33,005 bases of DNA from Treponema sp. Its GTDB lineage: Bacteria; Spirochaetota; Spirochaetia; Treponematales; Breznakiellaceae. The notes under the pieces are model-generated. The model made no database searches. It saw nothing but the letters and a program-made list of their open reading frames with translations, and was not told the origin of the DNA. The position numbers and the translations under genes were made by a program. The stretch covers positions 1 through 33,005 of the forward strand of contig WQXI01000026.1 in the NCBI GenBank assembly GCA_009784935.1, in the 5' to 3' direction. The number at the start of each line of letters is the position of its first letter. Position 1 is the stretch's first letter. Below, in pieces: positions 22,481-30,074 of the stretch.

Positions 22481-24337
22481 ATGGAAAAAAATACAATTTT
22501 GGCTGTAGTACTTGCAAGTATCGTATTAATAATTTCTTTTGTTATTCAAGGGTACCGCACATCTCAGCGGCCGGAACCTGTGAGGGTTGAGGCCAATGAG
22601 AATCAAGTTGCTGCTTCTGAAACAAACCAACAGCAAGCCGGCGACGCGCCTCAGACAACAAGCGCGCCTCAGACAGTAAGTACGCCTCAGACAACAAGCG
22701 TATCCGGCGCTGAAATACGGCAAAATATTGCATCGCAAAATGTTACAGTACAGAACGAACAGATACCTCTGGAACTTGTTACAATAGAGACAGAACTTTT
22801 TACTGCTGTTTTAACAAACTCCGGCGGAGACATGGTTTCCTTTAAATGGAAGGATTTAAGAAATGATACTTATGTAGATTTAATTTTTACCGGCGATGAC
22901 GAAGCGGCAGCTTCGCGGGCTTTTTCGATTGCATTCGGCGATCATAACGCAGAGCCTGTTTCTTCAAACTTTAATATAAACAGAATATCAGAACACACTG
23001 TAGAATTTTACCGTGATTTTATTTCTCCTATAGCGGTTGAAGGTACTGACGGAAAATTTAGATTGTCAAAATTGTACGAATTTATTCCGCAGGAATATTT
23101 GTTTAGGCTGACTGTAACCCTTGACGGCGGTTTTTCTGTTCCCGGTTTTAATTTTGCAGGGAACGCGTACACATTATCCTTTGGTCCGCAGATTGGCCCG
23201 CAGTTTGCAAAACTCGATCAATTGTACGATTACCGTCACTACTATATTTTTAACGGCAAGCGCAGAAACGCTAAAATTAACGATATGATCGAAAGCCGTC
23301 CGGCGTGGGCTTCTATTTCCGGGAAATATTTTACATTTATCGCAAGACCTCTTCTTGCGCAGTACAGTTTAAACTTTTCTGACAGAGCAGAGCCGGGGAT
23401 ACCCGCTGCTTCCAGATTGAATATTATACGTCCTTCTTCCAACATATCCAAAATAGAAGATATGTATCAGTTTTATCTCGGACCTAAAACTCCGGAAGTA
23501 CTTGCTGTTTACAACACCGGCAGAAACGAATTCAGTATAAGAGAAGCGCATTTTAACGAAGCTGCCAGCTCCCGCGGATTTTGGGGAATCTTTTCATGGC
23601 TGGAAAGAATCTTAAAATTTGGTTTGCTTTTCTTTTATGGAATTGTGCATAACTACGGCGTAGCTATAATCCTGCTTACGCTGTTAATCAAAATAATTTT
23701 CTTCCCGCTGACAAAGAAAGGTTCAGAAGCGACTCTGCGAATGCAGGCTTTGGCTCCTAAAATTAAAGAAATACAGGAAAAATACAAAGGTAATCCGCAG
23801 AAGCTAAACGTAGAAATGGGCAACTTTTACAAACAGGAAGGATACAATCCGATTTCGGGCTGTCTGCCTATGCTTTTGCAGCTTCCTATTTTTATCGCGA
23901 TGTATCAGTTGTTTAACAATCACTTTGATCTTAGGGGAGCCGGATTTATCGAAGGCTGGATACCGGATCTTTCTCTGCCCGAATATATCGTAGAGTTTCA
24001 GGATTTTAGAGTTCCGATTTTCGGCTGGACAGCATTAAGGGCGCTGCCGTTTATTTATGTAGCTTCTCAGTTGTTGTATGGCAAGGTTACTCAAATGCCG
24101 GGACAGCAGTCCAACACACAGATGAAGATGATGCTGTTTGTTATGCCGATAGTTTTCTTTTTCATATTGTATGACGTTCCGTCAGGGCTATTAATATACT
24201 GGATTTTTTCTAACCTTCTTACTTTGGTACAGCAATTGATTATTAACAAGTTTATTATTGCCAAGAAAGCCGCGCAGGCATCCGTTATTCAGGAAACTAA
24301 AATCGCTCCGGGCGGCAAGAAGAAAAAGAAATTTTAA
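22481..24337 (+). CDS. yidC: Membrane protein insertase YidC
   Basis: A 618-residue insertase of the Gram-negative type. An N-terminal membrane anchor (about 5-23) is followed by a Gln/Thr/Pro-rich linker, a large periplasmic domain (about 90-375), and the conserved five-helix insertase core (about 380-600). Core blocks are YGVAIILLTLLIKIIFFPLT, KIKEIQEKYKGNPQKLN, NPISGCLPMLLQLPIFIAMY and FFILYDVPSGLLIYWIFSN. The C-terminus is Lys-rich (GGKKKKKF), as expected for contact with ribosomes. It inserts inner-membrane proteins with or without SecYEG. AAGGA precedes the ATG. The linker contains three 18-base tandem repeats. Confidence 0.97.
   Translation: MEKNTILAVVLASIVLIISFVIQGYRTSQRPEPVRVEANENQVAASETNQQQAGDAPQTTSAPQTVSTPQTTSVSGAEIRQNIASQNVTVQNEQIPLELVTIETELFTAVLTNSGGDMVSFKWKDLRNDTYVDLIFTGDDEAAASRAFSIAFGDHNAEPVSSNFNINRISEHTVEFYRDFISPIAVEGTDGKFRLSKLYEFIPQEYLFRLTVTLDGGFSVPGFNFAGNAYTLSFGPQIGPQFAKLDQLYDYRHYYIFNGKRRNAKINDMIESRPAWASISGKYFTFIARPLLAQYSLNFSDRAEPGIPAASRLNIIRPSSNISKIEDMYQFYLGPKTPEVLAVYNTGRNEFSIREAHFNEAASSRGFWGIFSWLERILKFGLLFFYGIVHNYGVAIILLTLLIKIIFFPLTKKGSEATLRMQALAPKIKEIQEKYKGNPQKLNVEMGNFYKQEGYNPISGCLPMLLQLPIFIAMYQLFNNHFDLRGAGFIEGWIPDLSLPEYIVEFQDFRVPIFGWTALRALPFIYVASQLLYGKVTQMPGQQSNTQMKMMLFVMPIVFFFILYDVPSGLLIYWIFSNLLTLVQQLIINKFIIAKKAAQASVIQETKIAPGGKKKKKF
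22646..22699 (+). repeat. yidC: Three 18-base tandem repeats in the yidC linker
   Basis: Units at 22646-22663, 22664-22681 and 22682-22699 encode APQTTS, APQTVS and TPQTTS. They lie between the membrane anchor and the periplasmic domain and keep the reading frame, so copy number could vary between strains without breaking the gene. Confidence 0.85.
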
Positions 24338-24358
24338 GCAATAAAGGAGAATTTATAT

Positions 24359-25096
24359 ATGGAGTTTGAATTTGAAGGCCGCACCGAAAAAGAAGCAATC
24401 GACAGAGCGGCAGGAGAACTGGGTCTAGAAAAAGATGATTTTGATGTAGAAATCCTAGAAACCCAAAAGAGCAGTTTATTTAAAAAAGGACTCGTAAGAA
24501 TTAAGGTGCATGTAGGAAACTTTGGCACATCATCTTCATCTTCGCGCCCCAGCGCTTCCAGCCGTCCTGCGAACGAAAGAGGGAACGAGCAATACAATAG
24601 AGCAAGCAAACCAAGCTTTGGCGCTCCTGTTCCGCAGGATGAGTTTGAAGAGAAAATGATTGAGTTTACTTCCGGCATAATCGAACGAATGGGTTACCCC
24701 GGAAAAGTTTCTATATTGTTCAGGGAAAAGCACAAACTTGGAATAAAAATTGACTCCGGGCATTCTTCCATATTGATTGGAAAAAAAGGCAAAAATCTTG
24801 ACGCGCTGCAATTATTGTTAAACATCTATGCAGGCAGGCTCGGCAAAGAAGAAACCCGTGTAATTCTTGATACAGAAAATTACCGTATCCGCCGCGAAGA
24901 ATCGCTGGTGCGCCTCGCCTACAATGTTGCCGAGAAAGTGCGCGAAAGCCGCGGCTCTGTCTTGCTCGAACCGATGAATCCGTTTGACAGATGGCTTATA
25001 CATACCACATTAAATGACATCGGCGATGTTGAAACCAAAAGCGAAGGAGATGGTTTATATAAGCAAGTACGCGTGTTTTACCGCGGACTCAAATAG
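24359..25096 (+). CDS. khpB: Jag/KhpB RNA-binding protein
   Basis: A 245-residue protein with the three expected parts. A Jag-N domain (about 1-52) begins MEFEFEGRTEKEAIDRAAGE. A Ser/Arg/Pro-rich linker follows (about 55-90). The KH domain has the GxxG loop GKKGKN in SSILIGKKGKNLDALQLLL. The final R3H domain has the RxxxH signature in FDRWLIHTTLND. KhpB (Jag, EloR) binds RNA with KhpA and influences cell elongation and membrane-protein supply in other bacteria. AAAGGAG precedes the ATG. It is placed 21 nt after yidC, as in most genomes. Confidence 0.93.
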   Translation: MEFEFEGRTEKEAIDRAAGELGLEKDDFDVEILETQKSSLFKKGLVRIKVHVGNFGTSSSSSRPSASSRPANERGNEQYNRASKPSFGAPVPQDEFEEKMIEFTSGIIERMGYPGKVSILFREKHKLGIKIDSGHSSILIGKKGKNLDALQLLLNIYAGRLGKEETRVILDTENYRIRREESLVRLAYNVAEKVRESRGSVLLEPMNPFDRWLIHTTLNDIGDVETKSEGDGLYKQVRVFYRGLK

Positions 25097-25102
25097 GAGC
25101 CA

Positions 25103-25912
25103 ATGAAACGCTTTTTTTTATTAATTACCGGTTTCTCTTTATTTGCAATTAATGTCTTTGCTGTCCCGTTAGAAAACCTTGTTTCTGCAGCTCATGCGGC
25201 GCAGCTGCGTTCCAGCAGCGATCTTATTATCGAGACGCAAATTAGAACTCCTGTGCCGCGGCTGTTACCCAAAGAAAGCGCTTTAGAACAGCATGTTCAA
25301 AATACTTCGAGGGCGCTTAACCCTGGGATGATGGTAGAAGCTTTGTTTTTATATAAAAAGCCGGCTTCTTTTGTCACTTCTGTAAATAGCTGGGACGAAA
25401 GACAAAAGCTAAGTATTTTTAACCAAACGCTTGCAATAAGCACATTAACGGGGATTCAATATTTTTCTTCCAGCCGCGGCGAAATGCGGACATTTTATGA
25501 AAGCTCCAATATTGTAGAAGGAGCGGCAAGCAGAAACCGGCTGCCTGACCCGGTCTATAACCAGCTTCCTTCCGGGGTATTAACTTTGCATGCAAGGCAG
25601 AGGGATTTGACTTTTGGCGAGAATGTTTACCGTTATGACTATATTAATACCCCAGATTCGATATTTTTTACCCAAGAAAACATAACTGCCCTAAATTACG
25701 GCATAATTACCGCTGTAGGAAGGAGCAATCTGCGTTCGATTGTGTCAATTATAGACTGCGGCGATTCAATTCTTGTCTATATGGTGTCCATAGCGCGGGC
25801 TTCATCAGTACCGGGGATGGGGGACAGGATCAGTAATTCCTTTAGTAATAGGGCAGAAGCGGTGTTAAAGTGGCTTACCAGCAGACTGGACAGTGAAATT
25901 TTTGCCAGATAG
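25103..25912 (+). CDS. Secreted protein of unknown function
   Basis: A 269-residue protein with a classical signal peptide (KR, a hydrophobic core and VFA as likely cleavage site after residue 20). The mature part has no cysteine-rich or repeat region and no motif I recognise. It contains IETQIRTPVPRLLPKES and SNSFSNRAEAVLKWLTSRLD and looks like a mixed alpha/beta periplasmic or outer-membrane-associated protein. It begins 6 nt after khpB with GGAG before the ATG, so it is translated from the yidC operon mRNA. That context suggests an envelope role. It is possibly a spirochaete-specific family; this is not verified. Confidence 0.8.
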   Translation: MKRFFLLITGFSLFAINVFAVPLENLVSAAHAAQLRSSSDLIIETQIRTPVPRLLPKESALEQHVQNTSRALNPGMMVEALFLYKKPASFVTSVNSWDERQKLSIFNQTLAISTLTGIQYFSSSRGEMRTFYESSNIVEGAASRNRLPDPVYNQLPSGVLTLHARQRDLTFGENVYRYDYINTPDSIFFTQENITALNYGIITAVGRSNLRSIVSIIDCGDSILVYMVSIARASSVPGMGDRISNSFSNRAEAVLKWLTSRLDSEIFAR

Positions 25913-25913
25913 C

Positions 25914-25940
25914 GGAAAATTCGTTATATTTTCATTTTCC
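25914..25940 (+). terminator. Weak hairpin after the yidC operon
   Basis: GGAAAAT (25914-25920) can pair with ATTTTCC (25934-25940) over a 13-base loop, followed by TTTCTCT. The long loop and AT-rich stem make it a weak candidate, but nothing better is seen before the next promoter. Confidence 0.28.
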
Positions 25941-25996
25941 TTTCTCTAAAAAATGTGTTATATTGTATATAGTGGGTATTTTTGCCGAGATAAATA

Positions 25997-26005
25997 TGGT
26001 ATGAT
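25997..26005 (+). promoter_or_regulatory. Putative extended -10 promoter of the DHH gene
   Basis: TGG-TATGAT (25997-26005) with no convincing -35. Predicted start is about 26012, at the beginning of the AAGGA ribosome binding site, 14 nt before the ATG at 26026. AT-rich TATATT and TATATA words upstream could provide alternatives. Confidence 0.45.
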
Positions 26006-26025
26006 TTTTTAAGGATGGTTTTTTA

Positions 26026-26934
26026 ATGAGGTTGTTTACCAGATCAGACTTTGATGGTCTTGCTTGCGGAGCGCTCTTGTCCTATTTGGGGCTTATTGAT
26101 GAGTGGAAATTTGTTCACCCCAAAGATATTCAGGACGGTTTGGTAGAAGCGACAGATAATGATATTCTTGCGAATATTCCCTATATAAAAGGATGTAAAC
26201 TCTGGTTTGATCATCATTCAAGCGAATCCGAACGTCTTGGAGCAGGCGCGTATTTTGAAGGCGTATCAAAAGCTGCCCCAAGCTGCGCAAGGGTTGTTTA
26301 TGAATATTACGGCGGTGATGCCAAATTGGGCAAATTTGCAGAAATGATTCACTATGTAGACAAAGTTGATTCGGGCGATCTGACTTCGGAAGAAATTCTA
26401 GACCCCAGAGGCTGGGTGCTTTTAGGTTTTATTATGGATCCGCGTACAGGTCTTGGCCGTTTCCGCAACTTTACAATCAGCAATTATGAACTAATGATGA
26501 ACCTATCCAAGGCATGCGCCGAAAAGTCCATCTCCGAAATATTAACTATGCCGGATGTAAAAGAAAGGCTGGATCTTTATTTTCAGCAGAAAGATCTTTT
26601 TGCCGAAATGATCAAAAGCCACGCTAATGTAATGGGCAATGTGATAATGGTAGATTTACGGGATGTAGAAACAATCTATGCGGGGAATAGGTTTATTATT
26701 TATACGCTCTACCCGGAACAGAATATTTCTGTCTGGACTGTAGACGGCAGAAATAAGTCAAATGTCGCAATTACTGTAGGGCACAGCATTATTAACCGTT
26801 CTTCTACTGTAGATGTAGGTTCCCTGTTGCTGCAATACGGCGGCGGCGGACATAAACAGGTTGGTACTTGTCAGGTGACTTATGAAGATGCCGACAAGAT
26901 TATCTCAGAGGTGATGGAAAAGGTAAAGGAGTAA
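26026..26934 (+). CDS. DHH/DHHA1-family phosphoesterase
   Basis: A 302-residue protein with an N-terminal DHH domain. It has TRSDFDGLACGALLSYL, the HP motif VHPKDI and the eponymous FDHHSSES (DHH at 62-64). The C-terminal DHHA1 domain has the GGGGHKQVG loop (272-280). This arrangement is shared by nanoRNase/oligoribonuclease NrnA, c-di-AMP/pApA phosphodiesterases and exopolyphosphatase-like proteins, all acting in the cytoplasm with manganese. The sequence does not single out one. It is followed 47 nt later by an HD-GYP-like gene, so two putative nucleotide phosphodiesterases sit side by side. Confidence 0.87.
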   Translation: MRLFTRSDFDGLACGALLSYLGLIDEWKFVHPKDIQDGLVEATDNDILANIPYIKGCKLWFDHHSSESERLGAGAYFEGVSKAAPSCARVVYEYYGGDAKLGKFAEMIHYVDKVDSGDLTSEEILDPRGWVLLGFIMDPRTGLGRFRNFTISNYELMMNLSKACAEKSISEILTMPDVKERLDLYFQQKDLFAEMIKSHANVMGNVIMVDLRDVETIYAGNRFIIYTLYPEQNISVWTVDGRNKSNVAITVGHSIINRSSTVDVGSLLLQYGGGGHKQVGTCQVTYEDADKIISEVMEKVKE

Positions 26935-26967
26935 ACTCCTTATATCTTGCATTAATTAGATTTATTG

Positions 26968-26973
26968 TATAAT
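26968..26973 (+). promoter_or_regulatory. Putative -10 of the HD-domain gene
   Basis: Consensus TATAAT (26968-26973). A TTGCAT (26947-26952) lies at a short 15-base spacing. Predicted start is about 26980, only 2 nt before the ATG at 26982. Confidence 0.5.
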
Positions 26974-26981
26974 ATTTTGAT

Positions 26982-28436
26982 ATGTCTGGAAAAGAAACGA
27001 TAATCCTTCTCTCTAAAATACTTACACAGCCCGGTTTGGAGGGTAATAACCGAAGGTATATAGACATTATTCTAGAAGAAGAAATCCCTGTTTTTTGCAT
27101 AAACGAAGACACAAACAAAAAACGCCAAATGCCGTTTAAGGTTTTATTTGATAATAATGACAATTTCTGGCATAAAAAAGGCAGCTGGGAATATTATTTT
27201 TCTGCCGAAGGCTATAATAAGTTAAAAGATAAATTGTTGGCAAGGTCCGCTGCATGGCAGGGGCAGGCTATTCTAGAAAATGACGGCGGCAGCGAGGCAG
27301 AAAATAAAACTCACAGCCATGGAATTGGACATGAGGTCGAAGTAGGGTACGGAAACGAATACACTTACTTTACAGAAATGACAACAGAGGAAAAAATAGA
27401 ATGTCTTAACAATGATAAAAAAAGGCTTAACGATATACTTTCGCAAAAGTATAAAAACGAAGCGGAGGTTACAGAAGCTCTTGTAGATACGACCAAGGAC
27501 GCGGCGTTTATAAACCATGCCACTCTGGAAGACGCAATTTATCTCGCAGACGACGAAGCAAAAAAAATGACGCAGGTTCTTGTTGATTCTACGCATGATA
27601 TGGTAAGAGCGTCTGCACTTTTGATGTCAGAAAATATTTTTAGCAACGAACTTATGACAACCCTTGTAGAAAAATCCAACGGTACTATTATTCAGCATAT
27701 GACGCGCGTTTATCTTAACGGAATAGCGTTTCTTTCTTATTACAATAATTTAGTATCTACATCAAGCGCGATTCAGAGACTGCGAATCTCGTTTGCTTCC
27801 AAATACCGTAAATTTTATCACGAGCTGCTGCCGCATATTGATATAGATGACATTGTTCTGGAGCGTGTATTTTTCGGCGGTATGAGGGCTATTCCTACAG
27901 ATCTTTATTTTAAATGGGCTGTTGGTTTTCTTATTCACGATATCGGAAAAGCAAGCGCTATCGAATATCATGAGGGAGAAGCTAAGTACGATCGTAAAAT
28001 GGTAATTGAACACGTTAAGCAGGGTTATAAATCTATAATGACCAAAACTAATTACCCGATGGAAGCGAGCCTTATAACAGGGTATCATCATGAATATTAC
28101 GGCGATGCTGACGGATACGGTTATTTTCGCGCTTATTTAGCGCAGTATAAAAAACAAAACCCTGACGCAAAACAGGATTACTGCATAACCTATGAGTTAG
28201 AGCCGATGTTGGACTATCAGGCGCTTGCGTATTTTCCTGCAAAGGTTTTAGAAATTATTGATATTTATGACAGTGTAACTGACCCTCACCGCGTTTACCG
28301 CAAATCTATGTCGCCGGAAGAAGCCCTTGTTATGATGAAGGAAGAGTTTGTGGATAAAAACCACAAGATAGACGCGATTCTTTTTGATATATTTGCAAAG
28401 TTTATCCGCGAAAAAGAAAAACAAGCTCAAAAATAA
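26982..28436 (+). CDS. HD-GYP-like phosphohydrolase with a variant GYP motif
   Basis: A 484-residue protein. The N-terminal half (1-300) is a largely helical regulatory region without a recognised domain. The C-terminal part carries an HD hydrolase domain: FLIHDIGK (HD 319-320), IEHVKQG (H344), YHHEYYG (H369, H370), and EIIDIYDSVTDPHRVYRKSM, which matches the DxYDAL...RPYR segment of HD-GYP proteins. HD-GYP enzymes hydrolyse cyclic di-GMP. The GYP triplet here reads GYG (378-380) and an insertion of about 40 residues follows it. The substrate could thus differ or activity could be weak. The transcript appears nearly leaderless. Its stop codon directly abuts the convergent glyA stop. Confidence 0.8.
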   Translation: MSGKETIILLSKILTQPGLEGNNRRYIDIILEEEIPVFCINEDTNKKRQMPFKVLFDNNDNFWHKKGSWEYYFSAEGYNKLKDKLLARSAAWQGQAILENDGGSEAENKTHSHGIGHEVEVGYGNEYTYFTEMTTEEKIECLNNDKKRLNDILSQKYKNEAEVTEALVDTTKDAAFINHATLEDAIYLADDEAKKMTQVLVDSTHDMVRASALLMSENIFSNELMTTLVEKSNGTIIQHMTRVYLNGIAFLSYYNNLVSTSSAIQRLRISFASKYRKFYHELLPHIDIDDIVLERVFFGGMRAIPTDLYFKWAVGFLIHDIGKASAIEYHEGEAKYDRKMVIEHVKQGYKSIMTKTNYPMEASLITGYHHEYYGDADGYGYFRAYLAQYKKQNPDAKQDYCITYELEPMLDYQALAYFPAKVLEIIDIYDSVTDPHRVYRKSMSPEEALVMMKEEFVDKNHKIDAILFDIFAKFIREKEKQAQK

Positions 28437-29945
28437 TTAAACAAAAGCGTTCTTTAAAAATTCCAAATCAAGCTCCGGATAAACCGGAAATTTTTTCATC
28501 AGAATCTTAACTCTTTCTTGAACTTCGCTTTTTACTGTATCGCTTATTATATATTTTGCCTTGCTGTTCTTGGACGGGTCCTTCTTGTCTTTTGCCTGCG
28601 TTGTTCCCTTTATTACCTTTGCAATGAGTTCGCCGAGTTCTGACATTTCTGCAGCGCCCATTCCAAGAGTTGTAACAGCTGCTGTACCAACCCTGATTCC
28701 CGATGTGTACCACGGACCGTTTGGATCTCTCGGGAGGCTGTTGCGGTTCAGCGTTATGTGACATTCCTGCAGTGCGCTTTCTGCCTGTCTGCCTGTAATT
28801 CCTGCTTTGTGAACATTTACCAAAAGCAGATGGTTATCGGTGCCGCCTGTTAAAACTTCGAGGCCGTTTTTAATGCACGAATCAGCGAGCGCTTTGCAGT
28901 TGTCAGCGACTTTTTGCGCGTATTGTTTAAATTCCGGGGCAGCCGCTTCGCGGAAAGCGACGGCTTTTGCGGCGATAACATGCGGCAGAGGACCGCCCAT
29001 TGTAAGAGGACAGCCTTTATCAAGCGCTTCTGCAAATTCTTTTGTGCTTAACACAAGCCCGGCGCGCGGACCTCTCAGTGTTTTATGAGTTGTGCTTGTT
29101 ACAACATGCGCCCATGGAACAGGATCATATTCGCCTGTAAAAACCTTGCCCGCAACAAGACCTGCAAAGTGCGCCATGTCTACCATAAAGACAGCGTTTA
29201 TTTTGTCGGCAATCTCTCTCATACGTTTAAAATTAATTTTTCTTGGATATGCAGAATATCCTGTTAATAAAATTAACGGACGTAATTCCAGCGCTTGCTT
29301 TTCGATTTCGTCATAATCAAGAAACCCGTCTTTTTCCGAAACCGAATAACTGTAAACATCAAACATATGACTGGAGATATTATAGCGGTAACCATGAGTT
29401 AAATGACCGCCGGAATAATAATCCAGCGTTAATAAACGCTGATTCCCCATGGTAGTTTTTAATTCCTTCCATTGATCATCTGTTAGATTATAAAGATTTG
29501 TCTGCCCCCATTTTTCCAGCGCCGGATTTTCTATTCTGGTGCTGATAATTGCCCAGTATGCAAGCAGGTTTGCATCCGATCCGCAGTGCGTTTGCACATT
29601 TGCATACTCTGCGCCGAAAAGTTTGCATGCTTCTTCTGCGGCTAATGTTTCTATGGCATCGACATTCTCTGTTCCGCCGTAAAAACGATGATACGGCATA
29701 CCTTCGGCATATTTATCGGTTAAAAGATTGCCCATTGCAAGCTGAACAGCTATGGAGCAGTAATTTTCGCTTGCGATAAGCTTAACTCTTGTCCGCTGGT
29801 TTTCCAGTTCTTTTACGATAGAAGAAGAAATTTCCGGCGTAACCTTCGAAATTTCCGTCAAACTGCAGATGTAAGCCAAAAAGTTTGCGTCAATTTTATC
29901 ATTAGAAACAGAGGCTAAATAAGCCGCAACAGGGTTTGTTTTCAT
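28437..29945 (-). CDS. glyA: Serine hydroxymethyltransferase (long form)
   Basis: Interconverts serine and glycine with transfer of a one-carbon unit to tetrahydrofolate; PLP-dependent and cytoplasmic. Clear motifs are LIASENYCS, MPYHRFYGGTENVD, GGHLTHGY, VDMAHFAGLVAGKVF and TSTTHKTLRGPRAG with the PLP lysine at 288. At 502 residues it is much longer than the usual 410-430. There is an N-terminal extension of about 30 residues and an insertion between the ANLLAY and GGHLTHG blocks (about 133-177). An in-frame ATG at 29975 would add ten residues (MILIKCYTYS). ATG at 29945 is preferred because the extended -10 predicts transcription starting on it and the -10 lies within the longer reading. Confidence 0.95.
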   Translation of the reverse strand: MKTNPVAAYLASVSNDKIDANFLAYICSLTEISKVTPEISSSIVKELENQRTRVKLIASENYCSIAVQLAMGNLLTDKYAEGMPYHRFYGGTENVDAIETLAAEEACKLFGAEYANVQTHCGSDANLLAYWAIISTRIENPALEKWGQTNLYNLTDDQWKELKTTMGNQRLLTLDYYSGGHLTHGYRYNISSHMFDVYSYSVSEKDGFLDYDEIEKQALELRPLILLTGYSAYPRKINFKRMREIADKINAVFMVDMAHFAGLVAGKVFTGEYDPVPWAHVVTSTTHKTLRGPRAGLVLSTKEFAEALDKGCPLTMGGPLPHVIAAKAVAFREAAAPEFKQYAQKVADNCKALADSCIKNGLEVLTGGTDNHLLLVNVHKAGITGRQAESALQECHITLNRNSLPRDPNGPWYTSGIRVGTAAVTTLGMGAAEMSELGELIAKVIKGTTQAKDKKDPSKNSKAKYIISDTVKSEVQERVKILMKKFPVYPELDLEFLKNAFV

Positions 29946-29951
29946 AGAGTA

Positions 29952-29960
29952 AGTATAGCA
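29952..29960 (-). promoter_or_regulatory. Putative extended -10 promoter of glyA
   Basis: On the minus strand TGC-TATACT (29960-29952), with TTTAAA 17 bases further upstream as a weak -35. The predicted transcription start is base 29945, the A of the preferred ATG. Confidence 0.55.
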
Positions 29961-30044
29961 TTTTATTAAAATCATTTAAAGAAGAACAAAGTGATTTATT
30001 GGCGGGGGAATCCGGACATCCTCTTTATTAATATTCTTAATTAA

Positions 30045-30060
30045 TATAATATTCTATAAT
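30045..30060 (+). promoter_or_regulatory. Two overlapping -10 elements before asd
   Basis: TATAAT occurs at 30045-30050 and 30055-30060 in a very AT-rich stretch. The upstream one would start at about 30057 and keep the AAGGAG (30063-30068) ribosome binding site. The downstream one would start inside that site. No clear -35 is seen. Confidence 0.45.
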
Positions 30061-30074
30061 ATAAGGAGCAATTT

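Noticed and set aside
29946..29975. glyA start at ATG 29975
   Set aside because: The ten added residues are hydrophobic and unlike the family, and the only good promoter lies inside this extension.
29976..30074. Lysine riboswitch or other leader RNA before asd
   Set aside because: The gap is too short and AT-rich, with no conserved aptamer stems; only promoter-like elements and a ribosome binding site are visible.
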